Below are positions 41,843 to 50,641 of a stretch of DNA of 64,000 bases, piece after piece. Source of the stretch: Pseudomonadota bacterium (lineage in GTDB: Bacteria; Pseudomonadota; Alphaproteobacteria; Rhizobiales; Pleomorphomonadaceae); NCBI GenBank assembly GCA_023436885.1, contig JAEZHI010000004.1, positions 372,001-436,000 of the forward strand. Reading direction: 5' to 3'. The position numbers and the translations under genes are program-made. Position 1 is the stretch's first letter. Each line of letters starts with the position of its first letter. The notes beneath the pieces were generated by a model, which worked only from the letters and a program-made list of their open reading frames with translations, had not been told where the DNA came from and ran no database searches.

Positions 41843-42865
41843 CTAGCCGCCAACGCCTTCCAGCGCTGCAGTGACGCGAATCTCGCCGGCCGTCGCCCCA
41901 GCCCAGGTCTTGATCGGGGGATTGGCGAGTTCCTGCATCTCGGCATAACCCGCATCGTCGGGGCTGAGTTTCAACAAATCGATGAGAATTCTTGCCATCG
42001 CCACTTCCGATGCCCGGCTGGCACCATCATCGATCTTCAGCGCAATCCCAAGCCCAAGTTCCTTGACGGCGGCAATGAACACGCCTTCGGCGCCGGTCTT
42101 GACCAGAACCCGGCTGCCAAGAGCGGTCATCGTTCGGGTGCAGAAACGTCCGGTTCCGGCGATCATGAAAGGCTCTGCCGCTGCGGCGAGTCTCAGTCGC
42201 TCGGCCGCGCGGGCTCGCGACGCCGTCAGCCCTACGCCTGTGACGAAGCGAGCAAAGCCGTGAGCCAACGCTCGTGGCGCGACCGCGAAGGTTGGGATCG
42301 AGCAACCATCGGTACCGCAGATGTCAGTCGCGTGTGGGGTGCCGGTCATCGAGGCCCCGGCCGCGATAACCTCGCGCATGACTGGATGCTCGGCCTTCTC
42401 GTATCCTCTGGGATCGGCCCCCGTGACGACGCAAGTGCACAGGAAGCCGGAGTGCTTGCCTGAACAGTTGTTGTGAATGCGGCCAGGCTTTTCCCCGCGC
42501 CGGTACAACTCGCCCTGATCATCATGCCGCCCGGGCCAGTGAGGGCCGCAGGCAAGGCACCCCTCGTCAAGCCCTGCGGCAGCGAGCATGGCGCGGGCGG
42601 TCTCAACGTGACGGGGCTCGGCGTTGTGCGACGCCATGGAAAGAGCGAGTTCAGCGTCGCCAAACCCGAAGCGATCGGCAGCACCGCTCTCCAGGAACGG
42701 CAGGGCCTGGAACGGCTTGACCGCCGAGCGCGGGAAACTCGGACGTTCGATATCGCCGACACCGAACACCAGCCGCCCGTCGCCGTCGACGATGGCCACC
42801 GATCCCCGGTGGAAACTCTCGACGATCGGGCCGCGCGTGACCTCGACAAGAACCGGATTTTCCAT
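41843..42865 (-). CDS. L-asparaginase, Rhizobium etli type (ReAV-like, asparaginase II family)
   Basis: 340 aa of the PF06089 family, unrelated to E. coli AnsA/AnsB. Compared with ReAV (Ser48, Lys51, Cys135, Lys138, Cys189) the same residues appear one position earlier: Ser47 and Lys50 in SAVKPFQ, Cys134 and Lys137 in HNNCSGKHSGF, Cys188 in GTDGCS. Both Ser-Lys tandems and the zinc-site cysteines are thus intact. It hydrolyses L-asparagine to aspartate and ammonia in the cytoplasm. The gene starts 5 bases after the stop of an aminotransferase gene, fitting a nitrogen-assimilation operon. Confidence 0.93.
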   Translation of the reverse strand: MENPVLVEVTRGPIVESFHRGSVAIVDGDGRLVFGVGDIERPSFPRSAVKPFQALPFLESGAADRFGFGDAELALSMASHNAEPRHVETARAMLAAAGLDEGCLACGPHWPGRHDDQGELYRRGEKPGRIHNNCSGKHSGFLCTCVVTGADPRGYEKAEHPVMREVIAAGASMTGTPHATDICGTDGCSIPTFAVAPRALAHGFARFVTGVGLTASRARAAERLRLAAAAEPFMIAGTGRFCTRTMTALGSRVLVKTGAEGVFIAAVKELGLGIALKIDDGASRASEVAMARILIDLLKLSPDDAGYAEMQELANPPIKTWAGATAGEIRVTAALEGVGG

Positions 42866-42870
42866 GGCGG

Positions 42871-44037
42871 TTATCGTCCCTGTTTGTCGATCCAGGCAGC
42901 GAGACGGGCAACGGCCTCGTCCACCACCTCGTCGCGCTTGGAAAAGCAGAAGCGAATGAACCGCTTCGGCGGGGCGGAAACATAGAAGGCCGACACGGGT
43001 ACCGCCGCGACGCCGGCTTCGCGCGTCATCCTCATGCAGGCCTCGGCATCGTCGTCAATGCCAAGCGGCCCGGTATCCGTGACGATGAAATAGGTACCTC
43101 CGGACGGCAGCACCGAAAAGCCGAGTTTGGAAAGCCCACTCGAAAGCCTGTCGCGCTTGGCTTGCAAGCCGGCGATGAAGCCCTCGAAATAGTCGTCACT
43201 GAACGATAGGCCGTGGGCAACTGCCGTCTGCAGCGCCGGCGGCGTCGTGAAGGTGACGAACTGGTGAGCCTTGGCGATTGGTTCCATCAGAGCCGGCGCG
43301 GCCGTCACATATCCGACCTTCCAACCGGTCAGGGAAAACGTCTTGCCGGCCGATCCGATACGCACCACACGATCGCGCATCCCGGGAAGCTGCATCGGCG
43401 ACATATGCCGACGGCCATCGAACACTAGATGCTCGTAGACCTCATCGGAGATCACCACGGCGTCGTGTTTCAGGCACAGATCTGCGATCAGTTGCAGCTC
43501 TTCCCGCGAGAACACCTTGCCGGCCGGGTTCATCGGCGTGTTGATCAGGATGGCCTTGGTGCGATCGGAGAAGGCGGCGGCCAGCGCTTCCGGATCCAGC
43601 TCCCAGCTGGGCGGTGCGATTCTCACCAGCTTCGCTATGCCGCCGGCTTGGCGGACGAGCGGTAGATAGCTGTCGTACATCGGCTCGATCAGCACCACCT
43701 CGTCACCTGGGCGGACGAGGCCCAAGATCGCGTCTCCCAGCGCTTCCGTTGCTCCCGAGGTAACCATCACCTCCGAGCCCCAGTCGACATCCAGATCGTA
43801 GAAGCGCTTGTTGATGGCAGCGACCGCCTGCCGCAGGGCCGGAAGCCCCATCATCGGCGGATATTGGTTAGGCCCGGCGAGGAAGGCCTCGGCGGCTACG
43901 CGACGGACCTCCTCGGGACCATCGACATCGGGGAAACCCTGGCCGAGGTTGATGGCGCCAGTCTCGCGGGCGAGGCCCGACATGACTTCGAAAATGGTGG
44001 TGGGAAGGCCGGTAAAGATGGGATTGGTGGGTTTCAT
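42871..44037 (-). CDS. Pyridoxal-phosphate aminotransferase, class I/II
   Basis: 388 aa fold-type I aminotransferase. INLGQGFPDVDGPEEV (about 29-44), SGATEALGDAILGLVRPGDEV (94-114), the Asn/Asp pair in INTPMNPAGKV and ISDEVYEHLVFDG, PLP Lys232 in GSAGKTFSLTGWKVGY, and the C-terminal Arg in RFIRFCFSKRD are present. It resembles methionine/kynurenine/aspartate aminotransferases of the YbdL/KAT type. First gene of a short operon with asparaginase. A TPP riboswitch starts about 160 bases upstream but on the opposite strand. Confidence 0.92.
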   Translation of the reverse strand: MKPTNPIFTGLPTTIFEVMSGLARETGAINLGQGFPDVDGPEEVRRVAAEAFLAGPNQYPPMMGLPALRQAVAAINKRFYDLDVDWGSEVMVTSGATEALGDAILGLVRPGDEVVLIEPMYDSYLPLVRQAGGIAKLVRIAPPSWELDPEALAAAFSDRTKAILINTPMNPAGKVFSREELQLIADLCLKHDAVVISDEVYEHLVFDGRRHMSPMQLPGMRDRVVRIGSAGKTFSLTGWKVGYVTAAPALMEPIAKAHQFVTFTTPPALQTAVAHGLSFSDDYFEGFIAGLQAKRDRLSSGLSKLGFSVLPSGGTYFIVTDTGPLGIDDDAEACMRMTREAGVAAVPVSAFYVSAPPKRFIRFCFSKRDEVVDEAVARLAAWIDKQGR

Positions 44038-44195
44038 CGCAAATCAATCGCAGAAAGTCGACCGACCCTAGTGGAGAGGCGCTGCCCCCACAAGTCGTTT
44101 GCCACCGCCACGTCTTCACACAGCGCATGGCTTGCCATCGGGAATGCTGGCCATTGCCTATGGCGCTTCGGAGATCATCCGGCTAAGCTCAATCC

Positions 44196-44282
44196 ATCTC
44201 ACGGGGTGCCCCTGCCGGGGCTGAGAGGAGTTTCTCCAACCCGACGAACCTGATCCGGGTCATGCCGGCGGAGGGATAGAGC
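44196..44282 (+). promoter_or_regulatory. TPP (THI-box) riboswitch
   Basis: Aptamer of the thiamine pyrophosphate riboswitch. Conserved blocks appear in order: ACGGGGTGCC (44201-44210), GGGGCTGAGAG (44217-44227) with the pyrimidine-sensing CTGAGA, a short P3 hairpin (GGAG...CTCC), ACCCGACGAACCTGATCCGGG (helix P4/P5 region, 44239-44259) and GTCATGCCGGCG followed by GAGGGA (44260-44276). It lies 60 bases before a NIPSNAP-family gene and a TRAP transporter on the same strand. No terminator hairpin follows, so translational control is likelier. TPP would switch the genes off. Confidence 0.96.
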
Positions 44283-44342
44283 CATGCAATCAGTGTCCTG
44301 AAGCGTTCCGCCGCCCGCAACTCCAACGACGGCCGAACAATT

Positions 44343-44675
44343 ATGATTCTCGACGAACGCACCTACACCATCGAGCCGGCGCATGTCGGCACCTATCTCG
44401 ACCTCTACGTCAGTGAAGGCATGGCGATCCAGGTCGGTCACCTCGGAACGCTGATCGGCTGGTTCACCCAGGATATCGGCACCGTCAACGACGTCGTCCA
44501 CGTCTGGCAATACGAAGACCTCGCCGACCGCGAGCGCCGCCGCAGTGCCATGGAGGCAGACCCTGCCTGGCAGGTTTTCCGTGCCAAGGCTGCGCCCTAT
44601 GTTCAGACGATGCGCAGCCGCATTCTGAAGCCGACATGGTTTTCACCACTCGGCGGCGCGGGGCACAGGTCATGA
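44343..44675 (+). CDS. NIPSNAP-family protein
   Basis: 110 aa. MILDERTYTIEPAHVGTYLDLYVSEG and DVVHVWQYEDLADRERRRSAMEADPAWQVF are characteristic of the NIPSNAP family (a ferredoxin-like dimeric alpha/beta barrel fold); these small proteins often accompany catabolic or transport operons and their biochemical role is mostly unknown. First gene after the TPP riboswitch. The ATG has no good ribosome binding site (preceding CGACGGCCGAACAATT). The last four bases overlap the start of the TRAP permease (ATGA), so the two are translationally coupled. Confidence 0.88.
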   Translation: MILDERTYTIEPAHVGTYLDLYVSEGMAIQVGHLGTLIGWFTQDIGTVNDVVHVWQYEDLADRERRRSAMEADPAWQVFRAKAAPYVQTMRSRILKPTWFSPLGGAGHRS

Positions 44676-46468
44676 GGCAGCTCGCCGTCCAACTGCTGAA
44701 GTCATTCGATCGTTTTCTGGCGGGCCTGTTGGCGGCGATTCTCGTCGCGTTGCTCGTCCTGGTATTCGGCGCCACAGTCCTGCGCTACGTCTTTTCGACC
44801 GGTTTTGTCGGCACTGAAGATCTCGGCATTCTCCTGCACACGGCGTTGGTATTCCTCGGCTTGCCTCTCTGTGCCAGCGGACCGCTCGCCATGCGCATCG
44901 ACATGGCAACACGTGCTCTGCCGCCGAAGGCACGGGCCGTCGCCACCGTCATGTCCGATGCGATCACGCTGGCTGCCGCGCTGATCCTGATGCAAGGCGC
45001 CGGCAAGGTTGCAGCGCTGATCGGAGGTACCTCCCCCACCCTGGACATTCCTGAAAGCTGGCGTTTCTGGCCGGTTGTCATTGGAGGCGGGCTTGCTGCC
45101 GCGCATCTTATCGTCGGGTTGATCGCAGCCGGAAGAACTCGGCTTTCAATACTGGTGGTAGTCGCCGGAGGCCTATGTCTGGCGGCAGTTCCCCACTTTC
45201 CGGGCTTGCTGCCGGTCGGGTTACCCAGCCTTGTTGCCTGCGCCGCTGTCTGCATAGCTCTCGCCGTGGAAGCGCCTTTCGTTCATTCGCTGCTTGTCGG
45301 ACTTGCTGTCGCCGTACCTTTCGGCGCCCGCCTTCCGGAAGCCGCCATCGTGCAGCAGACGGTTTCCGGCATGGGCAAGTTCCTGTTGCTCGCCATACCG
45401 TTCTTCCTTCTGGCCGGCATGCTGATGAACTCGGGAGGGCTGGCGCATCGTCTAGTCAGCTTCGCCTCGGCTCTGGTTGGCCACCGGCGAGGCGGCATGG
45501 CCCAGGCAACGCTGGTTACCAACCTGCTGTTCTCCGGCGTCTCCGGTTCGTCGATTGCCGATGCGGCCTTCGGCGCCAAGGTGCTGGCACCGGCGCTCGT
45601 TGCCGATGGGGTGAAGCCCGAAAAGGCTGCGGCCATCGTCGCCGCCACAGCTGTACTGCCGAATATCATTCCGCCATCGATCGCCTTCCTGCTGCTCGCG
45701 TCAGCCACCAACCTCTCGGTCGGCGCCTTGTTTCAAGGGGGGCTCTTTGCCGGGCTACTTCTGGCTGTTGCCATGGCGGCGATGCTGCATTTCTCGGCCG
45801 ACACACCGAGCCGGCCCGTTGCCGACAAACGTGAGAGACTTTCAGCGTTTGTCGTCGCCGTCCCGGTGTTCGGCTTGGCGCTGGTCATCTTCTTCGGTAT
45901 CCGTCTTGGTGTCGCAACCCCCACCGAAGCGGCAGCCATCGCGTCGGTCTATGCACTCATTGCCACCCTGCTCTCGCAGGATGGGCGGAGAACCATCCCC
46001 GGCGCATTCCTTCAGGCTGGGCGAGAAACGGCAGCAATCGGTCTCCTTGTCGCGTCTTCGGCGCCATTGGTCTTCCTTCTGGCCATCGACGGTTTGCCAC
46101 AGGCGTTGGCCGGTTGGGTCACGGCACTGGGCGCCAATCCGCTCGCCGTCATGCTGGCCGCCAACCTGATCCTGCTGGCGGTGGGCGGACCGGTCGACGT
46201 CGGCCCCGGCATCCTTTTGTTTGCCCCTCTCTTGCAGCCGTCGGTGGTCGCCGCCGGAATCGACCCTGTAGCTTTTGGTGTCATTCTCACCGTCAACCTG
46301 ATGATCGGTGGTTTGACGCCCCCGGTCGGCGTTCTCGTCTTCGTCGCGGCAGGCATCACCGGTCTATCCTCAACGGCCGTCTTCCGTGCCGTCCTGCCGC
46401 TCACCCTCGTCCTTATCACTGCCCTGGCGCTGATGGCTCTTGCCGCCGGCCTCTGGGCTTTACTGTGA
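44672..46468 (+). CDS. TRAP transporter fused small and large membrane subunits (DctQM)
   Basis: 598 aa from the ATG at 44672 that overlaps the NIPSNAP stop. An N-terminal DctQ part with four TM segments (first FLAGLLAAILVALLVLVFGATVLRYV, then FVGTEDLGILLHTALVFLGLPLC) is joined to a DctM part. DctM marks are AIPFFLLAGMLMNSGGLAHRLVSFASALVGH, NLLFSGVSGSSIADAAFGAKVL, AAATAVLPNIIPPSIAFLLLAS and LGVATPTEAAAIASVYALI. TRAP systems are sodium/proton-driven importers using a periplasmic binding protein. Location behind a TPP riboswitch points to thiamine or a thiamine precursor as substrate. Confidence 0.94.
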   Translation: MRQLAVQLLKSFDRFLAGLLAAILVALLVLVFGATVLRYVFSTGFVGTEDLGILLHTALVFLGLPLCASGPLAMRIDMATRALPPKARAVATVMSDAITLAAALILMQGAGKVAALIGGTSPTLDIPESWRFWPVVIGGGLAAAHLIVGLIAAGRTRLSILVVVAGGLCLAAVPHFPGLLPVGLPSLVACAAVCIALAVEAPFVHSLLVGLAVAVPFGARLPEAAIVQQTVSGMGKFLLLAIPFFLLAGMLMNSGGLAHRLVSFASALVGHRRGGMAQATLVTNLLFSGVSGSSIADAAFGAKVLAPALVADGVKPEKAAAIVAATAVLPNIIPPSIAFLLLASATNLSVGALFQGGLFAGLLLAVAMAAMLHFSADTPSRPVADKRERLSAFVVAVPVFGLALVIFFGIRLGVATPTEAAAIASVYALIATLLSQDGRRTIPGAFLQAGRETAAIGLLVASSAPLVFLLAIDGLPQALAGWVTALGANPLAVMLAANLILLAVGGPVDVGPGILLFAPLLQPSVVAAGIDPVAFGVILTVNLMIGGLTPPVGVLVFVAAGITGLSSTAVFRAVLPLTLVLITALALMALAAGLWALL

Positions 46469-46491
46469 CTTTCATGTTTCGGAGCACTCAC

Positions 46492-47478
46492 ATGCCTGCC
46501 CTTACTCGCCGCGCCTTTACGGCCAGTCTGTCTGCCCTCGCCCTTCCCGCCCTCATCAGGCCGGCGCTTGCCGCGCCAAGACAACTGACCGTCGCGTCGT
46601 TGCTTGGCGATGACAAGCCCGAGACCAAGATCTGGACGAGGGTGCGTGACCTTGTCGAAGCGAAGCTGCCGGGGCGCTTCGACTTCCGCATCGTCGGCAA
46701 TGCCGCTCTGGGCGGCGAGAAGGAAGTCGCCGAAGGCATCCGTCTCGACTCCATTCAGGCCAGTCTTTCGACCTTGTCGTCTCTGTCCGCCTGGGTGCCG
46801 GAGACACAGCTTTTCGATCTGCCTTTCGTGTTCCGCGATCGCGACCACGTCCGCCGTGCCACCTCGGGTTCGATCGGTGATGACTTCAAGACAAAGCTGA
46901 CCGACCAGGGCTTTGTCACCCTCGGCTTCATCAATTACGGCGCCCGTCATCTGCTCGCCAAGGAAGCCGTGACCAAACCCGAGGGTGTCGCCGGCAAGCG
47001 CATTCGCGTCATCCAGAGCCCGCTGCACGTCGAGCTCTGGAAGGCCTATGGCGCGCTGCCGACGCCCATTCCGATCACCGAGACCTACAACGCCTTGAAG
47101 ACCGGCGTGGTCGACATGATGGATCTCACCAAATCCGCCTATGCCGGCTTCCGTCTCTACGAGGTCGTGCCCTATCTCATCGAAACCGCCCATATCTGGG
47201 CAACCGGTGCTGTCTATCTTTCTGCCGGATTCTGGAACAGCCTCGCTGAAGAAGAAAAGACGGTGTTTGCCGCGGCGATTGCCGAGGGCTCGACCTACTT
47301 CGACACGCTGATGGAAGCCGATGAGGCAACGTCCATGGAGACCGCGAAGGCCGCCGGCGGACAGATACTGGCTCCGGAAAACCGTGACGCCTGGGTGAAA
47401 GGTGCCGAAGGAGTCTGGACAGCGCTCGCACCCAAGGTTGGCGGCATCGAGCGGATCAAGGCACTGACCGCTCTCTAG
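46492..47478 (+). CDS. TRAP transporter substrate-binding protein (DctP), probable Tat export
   Basis: 328 aa from the ATG at 46492, with GGAG 7 bases upstream. The signal peptide MPALTRRAFTASLSALALPA ends near ALA-A and carries an RRAFTAS twin-arginine motif. The DctP fold shows VAGKRIRVIQSPLHVELWKAYGALPTPIPITETYNALKTGVVD (about 163-205), where the conserved Arg of RIRV usually contacts a carboxylate, and WNSLAEEEKTVFAAAI near the end. It serves the fused membrane subunit encoded 23 bases upstream. The ligand is unknown; riboswitch context predicts a thiamine-related compound. A terminator follows. Confidence 0.92.
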   Translation: MPALTRRAFTASLSALALPALIRPALAAPRQLTVASLLGDDKPETKIWTRVRDLVEAKLPGRFDFRIVGNAALGGEKEVAEGIRLDSIQASLSTLSSLSAWVPETQLFDLPFVFRDRDHVRRATSGSIGDDFKTKLTDQGFVTLGFINYGARHLLAKEAVTKPEGVAGKRIRVIQSPLHVELWKAYGALPTPIPITETYNALKTGVVDMMDLTKSAYAGFRLYEVVPYLIETAHIWATGAVYLSAGFWNSLAEEEKTVFAAAIAEGSTYFDTLMEADEATSMETAKAAGGQILAPENRDAWVKGAEGVWTALAPKVGGIERIKALTAL

Positions 47479-47486
47479 AATAACAA

Positions 47487-47522
47487 AAGAAAAAGCCGGC
47501 CCGCCTCGCGGCGGCCGGCTTC
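47487..47522. terminator. Shared terminator between TRAP operon and pyrG
   Basis: AGCCGGCC (47494-47501) pairs with GGCCGGCT (47513-47520). On the minus strand it runs into TTTTTCTTTT, a good U tract for pyrG; on the plus strand the tail is only TTCTA. It lies between the convergent genes ending at 47478 and 47544. Confidence 0.85.
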
Positions 47523-47543
47523 TACATTAACTCGAACTCGCTA

Positions 47544-49172
47544 TCAGACGAGGCGGCTCTGCTCGATGGCCGCTTCGATGAAGCTGGCAAACAGCGGATG
47601 CGGCTCGAAGGGCCGGCTCTTCAGCTCCGGATGGTACTGAACCCCGATGAACCACGGGTGATCTGGGATCTCCACCGTTTCCGGCAGCACACCGTCGGGT
47701 GACATGCCAGCGAATGACAGGCCGCAAGCCTCAAGCCGATCACGATAGTCGATGTTCACCTCATAGCGGTGACGATGACGCTCGTGGATGATCTCCGAAC
47801 CGTAGATCTCGGCGATCTTAGAACCCTTGGCGAGGTGGGCCTCGTAGGAACCGAGGCGCAACGTACCGCCCATGTCGCCGTCGGCCTTACGCTTTTCAAG
47901 CGCATTGCCCTTCAGCCACTCGGTCATCAGGCCTACCACCGGCTGATCGGTTGGGCCGAATTCGGACGACGACGCACCAGAGACACCAGCCAGCGACCGC
48001 GCCGCTTCGATCACCGCCATCTGCATGCCGAAGCAGATGCCGAAGTAAGGCACGTTGTGCTGACGGGCAAAACGGGCTGCCAGAATCTTGCCTTCGGAGC
48101 CGCGCTCGCCGAAGCCACCCGGCACCAGGATGCCATGGACATGATCGAGGTAGGGAGTGGGATCCTCCTTCTCGAACACTTCGCTTTCGATCCACTCGAT
48201 CTTGACGCGGACGTTGTTGGCAATGCCGCCATGGACCAGCGCTTCGATCAGCGACTTGTAGGCATCCTTCAGCACCGTGTACTTGCCGACGACGGCGATA
48301 TTGACCTCGCCCTCGGGGTTCTTGATGCGGTTGACGATACCCAGCCAGCGATCGAGCTTGGGAGCTGGCGCCGCCTCGATGCCGAAGGCGGCCAGCACCT
48401 CGTCGTCGAAGCCTTCCTTGTGATAGGCGAGCGGCACTTCATAGATGTTGCTGACGTCGAGGCCAGGGATGACCGCCGACTGACGAACGTTACAGAACAG
48501 CGACAGCTTCTTGCGCTCTCCCTCGGGGATCGGACGGTCGCAGCGAACAAGCAGAATATCCGGCTGGATGCCGATGGAGCGCAGCTCCTTCACCGAATGC
48601 TGTGTCGGCTTCGTCTTCAGCTCGCCGGCCGACGGGATGTAGGGCATCAGCGTCAGGTGAATGTAGACGCAATGCCGGCGCGGCAGCTCGTTGCCAAGCT
48701 GACGAATCGCCTCAAGGAAGGGCATCGCCTCGATGTCGCCGACGGTGCCGCCGATCTCACATAGCACGAAGTCGTAATCCTCGTTGCCGTCAAGAATGAA
48801 CGCCTTGATTGCATCGGTGACGTGCGGGATGACCTGAACCGTACCTCCGAGATAATCGCCATGCCGTTCGCGAGCGATGATCTCCTGGTAGATACGACCA
48901 GTCGTGATGTTGTCCTGCTTGTTGGCCGGACGCCCCGTGAAGCGCTCGTAGTGGCCAAGATCGAGGTCGGTTTCCGCGCCGTCGTCGGTCACGAAAACTT
49001 CGCCATGCTGATACGGAGACATCGTCCCCGGATCGACGTTCAGATAGGGGTCGAGCTTACGGAGACGAACCTTGTAGCCACGCGCCTGCAGGAGAGACGC
49101 AAGAGCCGCTGCCGCGAGCCCCTTGCCCAAGGACGAAACCACGCCGCCAGTAATGAAGATGTACCGCGCCAT
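47544..49172 (-). CDS. pyrG: CTP synthase
   Basis: 542 aa, full length. The synthetase domain begins MARYIFITGGVVSSLGKGLA (P-loop-like), with LDPYLNVDPGTMSPYQHGEV and CEIGGTVGDIEAMPF. The class I glutamine amidotransferase domain (about 300-540) has the nucleophile Cys near 380 in YFGICFGMQMAVIEA and the His/Glu pair in VQYHPELKSRP. It converts UTP to CTP with ATP and glutamine. It lies downstream of secG on the same strand, an arrangement common in Alphaproteobacteria; the 197-base gap holds a weak stem-loop (49313-49336) but no gene. Confidence 0.97.
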   Translation of the reverse strand: MARYIFITGGVVSSLGKGLAAAALASLLQARGYKVRLRKLDPYLNVDPGTMSPYQHGEVFVTDDGAETDLDLGHYERFTGRPANKQDNITTGRIYQEIIARERHGDYLGGTVQVIPHVTDAIKAFILDGNEDYDFVLCEIGGTVGDIEAMPFLEAIRQLGNELPRRHCVYIHLTLMPYIPSAGELKTKPTQHSVKELRSIGIQPDILLVRCDRPIPEGERKKLSLFCNVRQSAVIPGLDVSNIYEVPLAYHKEGFDDEVLAAFGIEAAPAPKLDRWLGIVNRIKNPEGEVNIAVVGKYTVLKDAYKSLIEALVHGGIANNVRVKIEWIESEVFEKEDPTPYLDHVHGILVPGGFGERGSEGKILAARFARQHNVPYFGICFGMQMAVIEAARSLAGVSGASSSEFGPTDQPVVGLMTEWLKGNALEKRKADGDMGGTLRLGSYEAHLAKGSKIAEIYGSEIIHERHRHRYEVNIDYRDRLEACGLSFAGMSPDGVLPETVEIPDHPWFIGVQYHPELKSRPFEPHPLFASFIEAAIEQSRLV

Positions 49173-49369
49173 GGGCCTTCAACCTATCTTTTCGCGGACC
49201 CGTTGGGGAGTGGGCCGACTGGTTTATCCAAAACAAAACGAAAAAGTCGTTCCGGATGGCGTTAACCGTCCAGGCGACTTGTCGTCTCAAGCTTATGTTC
49301 TATCTCACGAAAACGGCCGCGGAGATCCGCGACCGTCTGTATCCGATATCTGTCGGACAGGCTTAGCCC

Positions 49370-49900
49370 TTAGGGCGTCGGCGCAGGAGTTGCCGGTGCG
49401 GCGGGAGCTGTCGCAGGGGCAGCAGGTGCCGAATCAGTGGTCGGAGCCGCCGGTGCATCAGTCGCCGGAGCCGCCGGTGCTTCCGTTGCTGGCGCCTGGG
49501 TTGCCGGTGCCGCGGGGATATCGACCGCCGGCGCAACCGGCGCATTACCAGGCTGCGGAGCCGGCTTGCTCATCTGGTTGAGCTGGTCGAGAACACCGCC
49601 CTTGCCGGAACCGATCGGCTGGTCGGCCGCCGGGGCCGACGGAGTGGTCTGCACCTTGTCGAGAATGGAGTTGTGCGAACCGGTCAGGCGCGGAAGAACC
49701 GACAGACCAATGGAGGTGAGGAAGAAAATCGTCGCCAGGATGGCGGTCGCGCGGGTCAGCACATTGGCCGTGCCACGGCTGGTCATGAAGCCGCCGCCGC
49801 CTCCGATACCAAGCGCGCCGCCTTCAGAGCGCTGCAGAAGCACGACGCCCACCAGGGCTGCGACCACCATGAGGTGGATGACAAGAAGAACGGTTTGCAT
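49370..49900 (-). CDS. secG: Preprotein translocase subunit SecG with long Ala/Pro-rich tail
   Basis: 176 aa from the ATG at 49900. SecG core: MQTVLLVIHLMVVAALVGVV (TM1), then VLLQRSEGGALGIGGGGGFM, the conserved loop, and ANVLTRATAILATIFFLTSIGLSV (TM2). It assists SecYE during protein export. After about residue 85 comes a low-complexity tail rich in Ala, Pro and Thr (PAAPATQAPATEAPAAPATD...). Long tails of this sort are common in alphaproteobacterial SecG and vary in length. An upstream in-frame extension is rejected because it lacks protein-like composition. Confidence 0.93.
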   Translation of the reverse strand: MQTVLLVIHLMVVAALVGVVLLQRSEGGALGIGGGGGFMTSRGTANVLTRATAILATIFFLTSIGLSVLPRLTGSHNSILDKVQTTPSAPAADQPIGSGKGGVLDQLNQMSKPAPQPGNAPVAPAVDIPAAPATQAPATEAPAAPATDAPAAPTTDSAPAAPATAPAAPATPAPTP

Positions 49901-50089
49901 GTAACCCCAAAACTTTCCAAGGGCGCCCCAGCCCGGGACGCACCAAAGGGCACACCGACCGACGAAGCGGTCCGAGTCCGCGGCGTTGTACACGAAGGGA
50001 GGCGGTCTTTCCACCTTTTCTATGGCGTTTATTTTGGGAGCCTAAGGCCTTATCACAAGTCCCCCCGAAGGAGAGAAGGAGCCGAGACC

Positions 50090-50638
50090 ATGATCCTTGC
50101 TACAGAGCGCCTTGTGCTCGCTCCCTGGACCGACCAGGACCTTGCGCCGTTCGCCGCTCTCAACGCCGATCCCGATGTCATGCGCTACTTCCCGAAGACC
50201 CTGACCACCGAAGAAAGCGATGCCATGGTCGGCCGGCTTCAAGGCATGTGGGCCGATCACGGATATGGCTTTTCGGCTGTTCGCCGACGCGAGGACGACG
50301 CATTCATCGGCATGGTTGGCATCCAGAAAGTTCTGAACCTCGACTTTCCCTTTGCACCGACCGTTGAGGTGGGCTGGCGGCTTGCCAAGGCATTCTGGCG
50401 GCAGGGCTATGCACGTGAGGCGGCTCAGGCCGCTCTCGCCCACGGCTTTGACGTCCTCGAACTCAATGAAATCGTCGCCTTCACGGCGGTCCCCAACCAG
50501 CCCTCCCAGGCGGTCATGAAAAGTCTCGGCATGACGCGCGATCCGGCCGACGACTTCCTGCATCCGCTTCTAACGGAAGGCCACCCGCTGAGGCCGCACG
50601 TGCTCTACAGGCTCAAGCGCGACGACTTCTCGCGCTGA
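50090..50638 (+). CDS. GNAT-family N-acetyltransferase, RimJ/RimL type
   Basis: 182 aa from the ATG at 50090, with GGAG 8 bases upstream (50078-50081). The fold starts ATERLVLAPWTDQDLAPFAALNADPDVMRYFP (about 4-35); VEVGWRLAKAFWRQGYAREAAQAALAHGFD carries the acetyl-CoA pyrophosphate-binding loop, and AVPNQPSQAVMKSLGMTRDPADDF closes the domain. Substrate unknown. Divergent from secG; convergent with the ATP12-like gene, 3 bases away. The longer open frame upstream overlaps secG and is not protein-like. Confidence 0.9.
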   Translation: MILATERLVLAPWTDQDLAPFAALNADPDVMRYFPKTLTTEESDAMVGRLQGMWADHGYGFSAVRRREDDAFIGMVGIQKVLNLDFPFAPTVEVGWRLAKAFWRQGYAREAAQAALAHGFDVLELNEIVAFTAVPNQPSQAVMKSLGMTRDPADDFLHPLLTEGHPLRPHVLYRLKRDDFSR

Positions 50639-50641
50639 CCG

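Noticed and set aside
49313..49336. Stem-loop between secG and pyrG as a terminator
   Set aside because: Arms are short and interrupted and no U tract follows on the minus strand.
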